Below, one piece after another: positions 1 to 8,400 of a DNA stretch of 32,792 bases. Under the pieces are notes generated by a model. The model made no database searches, was not told the origin of the DNA, and saw only the letters and a program-made list of their open reading frames with translations. The stretch comes from an uncultured Methanobrevibacter sp. (lineage in GTDB: Archaea > Methanobacteriota > Methanobacteria > Methanobacteriales > Methanobacteriaceae): the NCBI GenBank assembly GCA_900320515.1, contig ONSJ01000030.1, positions 1-32,792 on the forward strand, read 5' to 3'. A program made the position numbers and the translations under genes. Each line of letters opens with the position of its first letter. The first letter of the stretch is position 1.

Positions 1-97
1 TTGCTACTTTACCAGTAGATTGTGCGGTTTCTAATGCTTCTTCAGCTTGTTTAGCTAATTCTTCAGGTGTGTCAAATTTTACATAAATGTTTGCCAT
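1..97 (-). CDS. rpl7ae: Ribosomal protein L7Ae, N-terminal part (runs off the window)
   Basis: Only the first 32 codons lie in the window. They read MANIYVKFDTPEELAKQAEE and continue to TGKVA at the edge, which I recognise as the start of archaeal L7Ae. L7Ae is a kink-turn RNA-binding protein of the large ribosomal subunit and also a core protein of C/D and H/ACA RNPs and of RNase P. The start is ATG at 97-95, with a strong AGGAGG ribosome binding site at 106-111. The kink-turn binding motif is outside the window, so the call rests on N-terminal similarity alone. An unusually long gene-free stretch lies upstream. Confidence 0.8.
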   Translation of the reverse strand, partial: MANIYVKFDTPEELAKQAEEALETAQSTGKVA

Positions 98-407
98 AAT
101 ATATACCTCCTTTTTCATCTGGCATTGCCATCCATCGGCAGATATTATAATCCATTTTGAATCATAATATTATTTAATTACTGCTTTAAACCACTCAAAT
201 TATTTTATAGAGTAATCTAATAGCATTTAATAATACTAATTCTTGAATAATTCATATATCACTAAATATAATCCCGTAAGAAAAAATAGAGGGATTAGAC
301 TTTCAATACAAATACTTCTGAATTTCAATAATTTTTAGCAAAACTAAAAATAAAAATTTAGTAATTAATGAAATAATTCTAGAGAACTAGACAATAATAA
401 ATTGGTT

Positions 408-424
408 AGTATAGTATATAAATG
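408..424 (-). promoter_or_regulatory. Orphan TATA promoter upstream of L7Ae
   Basis: The minus strand reads CATTTATATACTATACT here, close to the archaeal TATA consensus. Predicted initiation, about 25 bases downstream, falls near 390. The next coding start on this strand is L7Ae at 97, almost 300 bases away, so the transcript would have a very long leader or be a separate RNA. Confidence 0.4.
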
Positions 425-463
425 TTTGTAAAAATAGCTTAAAATAAGTCGATTTTTGGGTTA

Positions 464-493
464 AAAAAAATAATACAAAAAAATAAAAAAAAT
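464..493 (-). terminator. T-rich terminator after histone gene
   Basis: Read on the minus strand, the sequence 50 to 80 bases beyond the histone stop contains several runs of seven or eight T. Oligo-T tracts of this kind are the usual archaeal termination signal. No stable hairpin was seen with it. Confidence 0.4.
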
Positions 494-543
494 GTAAAAG
501 CGATAGTAAAAAATTACTATCTAGAAAATGATCATCAACAAAT

Positions 544-744
544 CTATTTGATTGCTAATTTTACATCTTCAGCTTTTACGGTTTTCCTACCTGCGTGGCG
601 TGCAAATCCTACTGCTTTTTGTGCGATTTCGTTACCGTAGTCTTCGATTGCTTCGGTTAAAGCGATTTTTGCGTCATCACTTACTCTTTGTGCACCAGCA
701 TTTTTGAGGACTCTGCCTACAGGAGCAATTGGTAATTCACTCAT
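544..744 (-). CDS. Archaeal histone (HMf family)
   Basis: This 66-residue protein is a single histone fold (helix-loop-helix-loop-helix) that dimerises and wraps chromosomal DNA. The N-terminal [20 protein letters not shown] and the C-terminal [15 protein letters not shown] are hallmarks of the HMf/HMt histones of Methanobacteriales, and the length matches the family. The start is ATG at 744 with GAGGTG at 751-756. A TATA element on the same strand lies at 789-803. It stands alone as a monocistronic unit, with T-rich sequence after the stop. Such genomes usually carry several histone paralogues, so I give no specific symbol. Confidence 0.97.
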   Translation of the reverse strand: MSELPIAPVGRVLKNAGAQRVSDDAKIALTEAIEDYGNEIAQKAVGFARHAGRKTVKAEDVKLAIK

Positions 745-788
745 TTATTACACCTCACATTTAACTTGGTTAATAATAGTTTTAATTT

Positions 789-803
789 GCTTATATATAA
801 ATC
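789..803 (-). promoter_or_regulatory. Histone promoter TATA element
   Basis: The minus strand reads GATTTATATATAAGC about 50 bases before the histone start codon. Initiation about 25 bases downstream would leave a leader of roughly 25 bases that includes the GAGGTG ribosome binding site. Confidence 0.6.
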
Positions 804-993
804 TATTGGTGTTGCATCGGTGATTTTAAAAAATTTCAACAAATCTTACCATGATATTTTAACATAAATAGTGACATGAATATATTAGGAAATGTTTTTC
901 ATACATTGGCTTAATTAAAAAAAGTATAAATTTTGTTCGAATATAACAGAATTAAAAGAAAAAATTAAAATTAAAAGAGATTTAAAGCAATAT

Positions 994-2190
994 TTATTTG
1001 TTCATCAAAATCTCTCTTAAAGTGTCTATATCTGCATCAACCTGTGTAGGCTGTGTACATGCATCAATAGCAGTGTTAGGGTCTTTAAGCAAGTGACCTG
1101 TAACTACACAAGTAATTGTTTCACCTTTGTCAACTACTCCTTGGTCTACAAGTTTTTTAAGACCTGCAATGGAAGCAGCTGAAGCCGGTTCAACACCAAT
1201 ACCCTCAGTTCTTGCGAGTAATTTTTGTGCATCAAGGATTTCCTCATCAGTTACAGTTTCAGAGTAACCATTTGAATCATAAATAGCATTTAAAGCTTTA
1301 ATGTCACTGACTGGAGCACCAATACGTATTGCAGTTGCAATGGTTTCTGGATTCTCTACAGGCACAACACGCCTGTCTCCTTTCTTAAATGCATTTGTAA
1401 CAGGACATGCACCTTCCGCCTGAATACCAGTCATCATCGGCAGATCTTTGATGAATCCTGCATCATAGAATTCACTGATTCCCTTCCAGATAGCTGAAAT
1501 GTTACCTGCATTACCTACAGGCAAAATGACTCTGTCAGGAGCCTGCCAACCTAAATCACGAACAATTTCATAACCTATAGTTTTTTGCCCTTCCAGTCTG
1601 TAAGGGTTGATTGAATTTAATAAGTAAAGATGTTTTTCTAATGCAAGAGCGGTCATTGCTTCAAGAGCCTCATCAAAGTTACCGTTGATGGACATTACCT
1701 CAGCGCCGTGGAACATTGCCTGTGCCAATTTACCTAATGCAACCTTTCCTGAAGGCAGGAAAACGATACATCTCAATCCCGCACGGGCAGCATAAGCTGA
1801 AAGTGATGCGGAAGTGTTACCGGTTGAAGCGCAACCTACAGTATGAACTCCCAATTCCATTGCTTTTGTCATACCCACTGTCATTCCCCTGTCCTTGAAA
1901 CTTCCGGTAGGGTTTGATCCTTCAACTTTAACATACAGGTTGACTCCAAGCTCTTCACCTAACTTGTCACATTTGCAGAATGGGGTTCCTCCTTCATCAA
2001 GGGAAACGATTTTTGTCTCATCTACAGGAATGCACTCTTTAAATTTCCATAAGTTATCTCTTCTACCATCAAAAATGTCTTTTGAAACATCTATCTCATT
2101 GACGAGCTCAAGCACTGATCCACACTTTTCACAGGTGTAGATTACTTCATCGTCATCATATTCTTCTCCACAAGAAACACATCTTATCAT
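994..2190 (-). CDS. thrC: Threonine synthase
   Basis: This 398-residue PLP enzyme converts O-phosphohomoserine to threonine. An N-terminal zinc ribbon (Cys4, Cys7, Cys20, Cys23), common in archaeal threonine synthases, precedes the fold-type II PLP domain. The Schiff-base lysine is Lys99 in GSFKDRG, and a glycine-rich phosphate-binding stretch PVGNAGN lies in the middle. Length is normal. The start is ATG at 2190 with only a weak upstream signal (AGTGA). It lies 33 bases after the SpoIIM-like gene and on the same strand, so it is probably the last gene of a trpS-spoIIM-thrC transcript. The sequence beyond its stop (948-985) is T-rich on this strand. Confidence 0.95.
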   Translation of the reverse strand: MIRCVSCGEEYDDDEVIYTCEKCGSVLELVNEIDVSKDIFDGRRDNLWKFKECIPVDETKIVSLDEGGTPFCKCDKLGEELGVNLYVKVEGSNPTGSFKDRGMTVGMTKAMELGVHTVGCASTGNTSASLSAYAARAGLRCIVFLPSGKVALGKLAQAMFHGAEVMSINGNFDEALEAMTALALEKHLYLLNSINPYRLEGQKTIGYEIVRDLGWQAPDRVILPVGNAGNISAIWKGISEFYDAGFIKDLPMMTGIQAEGACPVTNAFKKGDRRVVPVENPETIATAIRIGAPVSDIKALNAIYDSNGYSETVTDEEILDAQKLLARTEGIGVEPASAASIAGLKKLVDQGVVDKGETITCVVTGHLLKDPNTAIDACTQPTQVDADIDTLREILMNK

Positions 2191-2223
2191 AAAAAATCAC
2201 TATCTATATCTTTTTAATTAGTT

Positions 2224-2841
2224 TTATATAAAATTTAATATAAATTCGGCAATATGAATTGTCATATAAACTTCAACAAAACCTGCAATTGCCATCAATA
2301 TTGAAGCAATAACAAGCAGAATTATTGCCTGTTTTAATTTATCGGCACTTTCATCAAAGGAATTTGACAATAGCTCCTTAACGGGACCATCGTCTTGACC
2401 ATGCAATGTCTTGAGGAACTTGAACAAAAAGTTAAATAAGACAAAGCCCGATGCGCAGGCCAGGATGCATGATGAAAACTCAAAAATTCCATGAGGAATT
2501 ATCAAAAGCGCAGTCACCAGCAAATCATCGGTTGTGGCCACATAGTAACCTGCAAAAAATCCATTAAATCCAAGCATCACTCCTGAAAAGAAACAGGTTA
2601 CTCCAAAAATGAACATTGCGAGTACAATCCTGATATTATTGAGGAATATGCTCTGGAAAGTCAATTTGATAGTGCCCTGCTGGACTTTCTGGGTCAAATC
2701 ATCAACAACTGGATTGAAATAGCTATATAGATAAGGCTCTAAAAAATAGCCCAATACCAGAGAAACAAACAAAATGGCTATTGCTACATAAATAGCCAAT
2801 TTATTTTCACGGAATGCAGATTTAACTTCGTCAACAATCAT
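2224..2841 (-). CDS. SpoIIM-like (DUF95) integral membrane protein
   Basis: This is a 205-residue membrane protein of the stage II sporulation protein M family, which is widespread in archaea despite the name and has no settled archaeal function. The N-terminal hydrophobic segment is at about 16-36. Further membrane segments follow at about 70-105, 110-140 and 170-200. The motif PHGIFE near residue 116 and the preceding GFNGFFAGYYV are typical of the family. Its start overlaps the trpS stop by four bases (2838-2841), so the two are translationally coupled. The family is sometimes linked to membrane remodelling, but nothing here decides that. Confidence 0.85.
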   Translation of the reverse strand: MIVDEVKSAFRENKLAIYVAIAILFVSLVLGYFLEPYLYSYFNPVVDDLTQKVQQGTIKLTFQSIFLNNIRIVLAMFIFGVTCFFSGVMLGFNGFFAGYYVATTDDLLVTALLIIPHGIFEFSSCILACASGFVLFNFLFKFLKTLHGQDDGPVKELLSNSFDESADKLKQAIILLVIASILMAIAGFVEVYMTIHIAEFILNFI

Positions 2842-3935
2842 ATCAATGTTTTGGCAATTTCTCTTGCTTCAACTTGCTTTTCATGCAAATCATCCATGAA
2901 CTCTTCCATCAGCTCGGCGGTTCTGAGTTTACATTCGCCGCATCTCAATGTTCCGTTGAGACACTCCTGCCTGATTTTTTCAAGCTCTGAATCATCATCG
3001 ATGAAGTGGTATAAAAGCATTTCATATATTACGCACTTGTCTACTTCACCACCCAGCTCCTCCTGCTCTTTTAGGGTTTCCCTTCCACCGGTTTTAGCAG
3101 ATTTGACCTTTTTAACTGCGGTTTTGGTGTCATCGTTGAGATAGATTGCGGTAGCCGGCTTTGAACTGCTCATCTTGTCACCAGTCAGGCCTGTCAGGAA
3201 CCTGTGATATGTTGAAGCGGGTGATATGAATCCCTCTTCCTCATTGAGCTTATGTGCAATATCTCTTGTTAGCCTAATGTGAGGGTCCTGGTCTATTCCT
3301 ACAGGAACAACAACCTTTTTCGGACCTCCAAACTCTTCAATCTGAGGAAGCAGTATGTCTGCAACCTGGAATAATGGTGCCTGAACGTGGGCAATATTTG
3401 TAGAGTTTTCAAAACCGTAAATTGCCCTTAACTGACTGAAGTTTGTTTTGATTGAAGCCTTGAATGCCAAATTCTTCAGCAGATTATTTTGTGACTGCAG
3501 ATAAACATTAACATCATCTCTTTCAAGGTCAAGACCCAAAGCAATCCAGTTAGTCAGATATTCATTTACTGCAATTTCACGACCCTTTTCAAAGCTCATG
3601 TCACGTGCGGCATATGCCTCAAGGTCTGCAATCGGCAGGGACAGCATTGCTCCCATGTCCTGATACCATTTTATTTGGTCAACGACCATCTTATGGCCAA
3701 TATGCATTTGTCCACTTGGCATCATACCAGTTACAACTGCAAAATCCTTGTTTTGATTGATTAAATTATTAATTTCATTGAATTCCCTATGTCCGAAGAT
3801 TACTCCCCTTTTCATCAATCTTTGGGGGTTTTTAACGTCTCCAATCATGTCTGAAATCTTACCTATTCCGAACTTGTTAACTAACTTGTCATAATCCAGG
3901 CTGAATGATGCCCATGGATCGATTAAATCTGCCAT
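2838..3935 (-). CDS. trpS: Tryptophanyl-tRNA synthetase
   Basis: This 365-residue class I aminoacyl-tRNA synthetase charges tRNA-Trp. The HIGH signature is HIGH at 78-81, within GQMHIGHKM. The KMSKS loop is KMSSSK at 254-259. The overall pattern is the archaeal/eukaryotic TrpRS type rather than the shorter bacterial type. The start is ATG at 3935, preceded by a GGTGAT ribosome binding site. A TATA element at about 3985-4000 on the same strand would drive the trpS-spoIIM-thrC unit. Confidence 0.96.
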   Translation of the reverse strand: MADLIDPWASFSLDYDKLVNKFGIGKISDMIGDVKNPQRLMKRGVIFGHREFNEINNLINQNKDFAVVTGMMPSGQMHIGHKMVVDQIKWYQDMGAMLSLPIADLEAYAARDMSFEKGREIAVNEYLTNWIALGLDLERDDVNVYLQSQNNLLKNLAFKASIKTNFSQLRAIYGFENSTNIAHVQAPLFQVADILLPQIEEFGGPKKVVVPVGIDQDPHIRLTRDIAHKLNEEEGFISPASTYHRFLTGLTGDKMSSSKPATAIYLNDDTKTAVKKVKSAKTGGRETLKEQEELGGEVDKCVIYEMLLYHFIDDDSELEKIRQECLNGTLRCGECKLRTAELMEEFMDDLHEKQVEAREIAKTLI

Positions 3936-3984
3936 ATTATCACCACTATTAATGTTAAATTAGATTTACGATTAAAAATTATTA

Positions 3985-4000
3985 TAGTAAATATAAAAGC
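3985..4000 (-). promoter_or_regulatory. Promoter of the trpS operon
   Basis: The minus strand reads GCTTTTATATTTACTA, a good archaeal TATA element, with initiation expected near 3968 and a leader of about 30 bases before the trpS start. Confidence 0.45.
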
Positions 4001-4033
4001 ATATTAAAATATAAATGATTTCTTTAATTAAAC

Positions 4034-4549
4034 TTATGGTCTTGTCCATTCAATATTATAGTATGTTATGTCAAAATCCTCATCCACTATTGCCAAAAGA
4101 AGCTTCTTGTTAACACCATGGGACACTCTCACATAACTTGCAAAATCAAGCGCATTGATATCATAATTTTCAAAAATTATTTTGACCAGATAATCGGAAT
4201 GCCTTTGTCCTGGACCCCCTCCACGATTATACAATCTGAATTCGGTGCCATACTTAAAACCGGTTTTTATAACATAACCACGGTCTTTTAAGTCACGGTA
4301 AACTACATATTTGCCATAAAGTTCCTCTTCCTTTAAAAGGTCAATCAAATAGCCTACACTGCATTTGACATCATCCTCATAGATATTCAAACGACCCTTC
4401 TCCTGCAGATAGCATGCCTCAATCAATGAAATATGAAGGAAATCTGATTCGATTTTGCCGAATTTGCTTTTCTCATGTAAAGCTATCGGTCTTTTGCTTC
4501 CCTCTTCAATTTTAATTGAAACAATATCATTAAGTAAATCTCCACGCAT
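4034..4549 (-). CDS. endA: tRNA-splicing endonuclease
   Basis: This 171-residue protein belongs to the homotetramer-type archaeal EndA family, which cuts bulge-helix-bulge motifs in intron-containing pre-tRNAs. The catalytic triad fits the family: Tyr107 in EFRLYNRG, His117 in GQRHSDYLV and Lys148 in GVNKKLLLA, with the spacing known from the characterised enzyme. Length is typical for this class. It lies between trpS and the DtxR-type regulator with gaps of about 95 bases on both sides, so it is probably transcribed on its own. Confidence 0.95.
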   Translation of the reverse strand: MRGDLLNDIVSIKIEEGSKRPIALHEKSKFGKIESDFLHISLIEACYLQEKGRLNIYEDDVKCSVGYLIDLLKEEELYGKYVVYRDLKDRGYVIKTGFKYGTEFRLYNRGGGPGQRHSDYLVKIIFENYDINALDFASYVRVSHGVNKKLLLAIVDEDFDITYYNIEWTRP

Positions 4550-4622
4550 TAAAACACCGCAAAAAGAAATAAATTATATTTAATGCTTATTACTTTGAAA
4601 AAAATATTATATAAAATTTTTG

Positions 4623-4652
4623 TAAAAAAAAGAGTTGAAAAAGTTAAACTCT
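4623..4652 (-). terminator. Hairpin plus T-run after the DtxR-type gene
   Basis: On the minus strand AGAGTT (over the last codons), a ten-base loop and AACTCT are followed directly by eight T residues. The layout resembles an intrinsic terminator, though the stem is only six base pairs. Confidence 0.45.
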
Positions 4653-5357
4653 AATAAAAATATTATTAGCCATTTCTGAGGAAACGTTTAACTCTTTATC
4701 ATCAATCATGACGGAATAATTATTTGTCAAAGTGTTTTCAACGAATTCATATTTCAGATGCTGACCCACTTTAATGCCTTTATCGGTAATTTCATCCAAC
4801 AATTCAGCGTTTCCACGAATGAATGAGATGGTTCCTTCGGCATTGCCTGTTAACTCTGAAATTGACAACAAATTAAATTTCCTGTTCATAACTTGGTCAA
4901 AGTCCTTTTGAGAGAAGCATTCCTGACAGCTTCCGAAATCAAAATTGCATGCAGGGATCACATTTTCATCAGGACATAAATCCGGATGATGCAGCATGGT
5001 ACAGATTGCCCTTTCCGCCTCATCGGATAAGGTATGTTCCATCTCACATGCCTGATCGTGAATATTTTCCTCCTTGACCTTCAATATGTCCAATAAGAAT
5101 TTTTCCAAAATCCTGTGTTTTCGGGTAATTTTTTGAGCTATTTGCATTCCTTCATCAGTCAATGTAGCTCCTTTGTATGGAGTGTATGTAATGTAACCCA
5201 AATCTTCTAATTTTTTAAGCATTTGAGTTACGCTTCCAGGCGCAATGCCTAAATCCTTTGATAGTTGTGTTGTGGAAACCTGTTCCCCATTGCTTCCATT
5301 ACGGTAGAGAACTTCTAAATATTCCTCAATGTTTTCACTTATTTTAGCTTCAGCCAT
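4644..5357 (-). CDS. DtxR/MntR-family metal-dependent transcriptional regulator
   Basis: This is a 237-residue metal-sensing repressor. Residues 5-65 form the winged helix-turn-helix (TTQLSKDLGIAPGSVTQML, then a wing with YKGATLTDEG). Residues 66-140 form the dimerisation and metal-binding domain with the family pattern MEHTLSDEAE. Residues 160-237 resemble the FeoA/SH3-like C-terminal domain. Between Leu125 and Cys145 there is a cysteine-rich stretch (LCPDE, ACNFDFGSCQECF) that could help bind metal. Whether it senses iron or manganese cannot be told. A 21-base near-palindrome overlies its own promoter, which suggests autoregulation. A hairpin and T-run follow the stop. Confidence 0.9.
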   Translation of the reverse strand: MAEAKISENIEEYLEVLYRNGSNGEQVSTTQLSKDLGIAPGSVTQMLKKLEDLGYITYTPYKGATLTDEGMQIAQKITRKHRILEKFLLDILKVKEENIHDQACEMEHTLSDEAERAICTMLHHPDLCPDENVIPACNFDFGSCQECFSQKDFDQVMNRKFNLLSISELTGNAEGTISFIRGNAELLDEITDKGIKVGQHLKYEFVENTLTNNYSVMIDDKELNVSSEMANNIFIRV

Positions 5358-5386
5358 GAAAAGTCACCTACATTTATATTAATTAA

Positions 5387-5407
5387 TATTCTGTAAGTAA
5401 CAGTATA
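5387..5407 (-). promoter_or_regulatory. Candidate operator of the DtxR-type regulator
   Basis: The 21 bases from 5387 to 5407 form an interrupted palindrome in which 8 of 10 pairs match, with a core of CTGT-N5-ACAG at 5391-5403. It overlaps the minus-strand TATA-like TTTTTTATACTG at 5401-5412 and lies 30 bases before the start codon, a position suited to blocking transcription of the regulator itself. Binding by this protein is inferred. Confidence 0.45.
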
Positions 5408-5494
5408 AAAAAGTTTTGGTAAACCTAAATAAAAATGAAAATTTTGTAAAAAAAATAAAGATTGATTAAAAAAAAATAAAAAGAAAATAAATAA

Positions 5495-8400
5495 TTAGAA
5501 TGGCAAACTTGCATATTTACTGTGCAAAGTAAATGATTTAGTATTCCAATTATTTATAACTCCAAATGAGTTTCTAGAACTGGTAGGATCTACACAAGTC
5601 CAAACACCATCAACTAATACCTGAACCCATACATGACCATAAGTGCTTCCACTACTGGTGAAATAACAGGTTCCATGAACATATCTTGCAGCAATACCTG
5701 CTGTCCTGTACATAGCAACCAATAAGTGAGACTGGTCCACACAGTTTCCAGTCTTATATGACAATGTGCTTGCAGCACCGTATCTGGTATCGGAATAGAA
5801 ACTGTATGAAATTTTATCCCTCACATAATTAAATATTGCCACCGCCTTATCCTTGACAGTTGTTAAACCACTTATTACTGAATTAACAGTGCTTTTGATT
5901 GCGGAATTAGTAATTGGACAGTTTGTAGTAGCCTTTAGATATGCACTTACATCGGATAATGTGTTTTTCTCATTCAAACCAGATCCAGTTATTGAAACTG
6001 TACCTGTACCTGTGCTTGTACTGGTACTGGTGGTTCCATAGACAACCATTGAGTAATTCGGCAACTGATTGTTATTACCATAAAATGTCAGTATACGTGA
6101 AAAGGTATCAACAACCTCATAGTAGATAATGTCTCCCAGTGAAGATGAGGAATAATTCGGAGCCTGATTATTCTTGACGATATAATTTGCCAAGTTTTTG
6201 GCTACCACCAAATAATCCGCCTTATACAATTCCTCATTAAGAGTGTCACCAAAAGGAGATTCCGGATCTGCAATGCCTCTAATGATAGCAATATCATTAT
6301 TATTAGAATTACCAAGTTGGTAAATGGCCTGTGACATCAGATATAAGAATTCCGGAGTGGTGAAAGTCTGTCCTCCAGCACTGACACTACTTGGAACCTT
6401 CTTATTGGTTTCATAATATGATTTCACTGTACTTGCACCCGCAATAATATCTTTGATGGATATTGTATTGGATGAAGAAGCTGCAGGAGTTGTTGTAGTA
6501 GTTGCAGTTTCTGTGGAAGTTGCAGGAGTTGTTGCAGCGGTTGCAGCAGCTGAGGCAGTATTTATAACAGGTCCTGAAGATGCCAAATATCCTGTAAGTG
6601 ATTTGAAAGTAACAAGATTAGTGACTCCCCATCTGAATATGATTACACCGGATGCACCGCCGTTGATTGCCGCTTGTGAATCTGTTGTGATTGCAGAAGT
6701 AGACAGTTTAGCAGTATTTTCATCAGAAACATAACCCTGCAAACCGCTCCATATCTTTGCACCTTTGGAATTATCCACAAACCACTTTGTAGTGGATTTA
6801 ATCCAAGCAGTTCCGGAGTTATAATTGCCCTTGTAAATCATAGGGATAATAACATCCATATATTGAGAGAGTGTAGCCATATCCTGACCGTAATAATACT
6901 TGTTATCTGTTGTTTCAGGCATTACAGCACAAGACACGATTAGATTTGAATTTACACCATGTATTGCCTGGGTGATTTGTTTTACAAAACTGTTAATTGC
7001 CTCAGTACCTCCTGAAGTCTCATATGCATCACCAGGATATCTCAGATAATCAATATGGACACCGGCAACACCTTTGACATTTGCATACTTCTTGGCTTCT
7101 GCTATTTTCTTATCGAAAAATGTCTGATATGGAGAGCCGCTTTTAACTGGATTAATCCAATTACCTTCATAAAATGCCTGCATCCAGATATGAACCCTCA
7201 TTCCTAGTTTGTTTGCACTGGCAATCCAAGATTCCACCTCAGACTGAGTATTAGCAGTGAATGCATAGAAATTCAGGAACAGATCAGTAGCTCCCTGAGA
7301 TGCCAATGTGTTTAAATTAACCTCTTTCATATCTGAACCGAAAATCCAGTATCCATATCCATTTGAAGACACATCTCTTTTAACAACTTCAATTTTTGCG
7401 GATCCGGATGACGGAGCATTATCATTGTCCCCACTTGCTCCATAATTAAATGAAACGGTATAATTTCCAGGACTTAAACTGACGGTAAATGTTGCATAAC
7501 CGCTTGAAGAGGTTGTAGCAGTATAAGTTTTTGAATTTACAATCAAATTAACAGATTTACTAGCTAATGCCTGATTGTTTGAATTTTTCAGTAAAACTTT
7601 AAAGGAATTTGAACCCTGATAGAAAGAAGTTCCGCTTTTCCATGTCACAGTAGTTGGAGTTCTTTCCTTAACAGTTATTGGTTTGGAAACCGTTTTTGAG
7701 TACAGTTTAGGCTCGGAAGCAATCTTATATGTTATAGTGTATTGTCCAATACCCAATTTAATAGGCAGAGAAGCAATTCCCTGACTATTTGTAGTTCTGG
7801 TATATGTTTCACCGTTCACTGTGAAAGTGACAGTCCTTTTTGCTAAAGGAACATTGCCTGCAGTTAAAGCAACTTTAAATGGAGTGTTTGCTCCATAACC
7901 AAAAGTGGTTGTACTTTTTACTGTTAAAGTAGGAACTTTAGTGGTTATGACAAATAGCTTGTTGCTTGCACTGGATTTTTTATAAAAGCCATTTCCTGCA
8001 AAACTGTATTTGACAGTGTATACACCAGCTTTTAAAGACGGCAATTTAAGTGTAGCGAAACCTTTAGCATTTGTTTTTCTATTATATGTTTTTCCATTCA
8101 CTTTGAACTTGATAATCTTTCCCTTACCAGGAGCATATCCAAAAGCATTAAGAAGCTTGACTTTTATCCTTTTGGTGTCCTTCTTAAGGAAAGTGTACAT
8201 GTTTGTAGTCAATGAAGTTTTTACAGACTTGACAACTTTAACCTTATTTGTTTTGGTTAACCCATCGGTATTATAAGAAATTATCTTATATGTACCTTTC
8301 TTAAGGGTTTTCAAGGATAAAGTAGCTACGCCTTTACTGTTTGTTTTTACCTTGTATGTTTTTCCATTAATCTTAAACTTGATGGTTTTTTTAGCCAACA

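Larger units (their letters stand above)
112..543. other. Gene-free AT-rich interval between histone and L7Ae
   Basis: This stretch of about 430 bases has no convincing reading frame on either strand and no tRNA-like fold that I could see. It holds an A-rich (T-rich on minus) tract at about 464-493 just after the histone gene, a good minus-strand TATA element near 408-424, and then roughly 300 bases of unassigned sequence before L7Ae. It is either a very long L7Ae leader or the site of an unannotated small RNA. Confidence 0.5.

Noticed and set aside
6453..6734. Long plus-strand open frames opposite the large surface-protein genes
   Set aside because: They are antisense shadows of repetitive coding sequence, rich in Val/Ala/Ser, with no ribosome binding sites.
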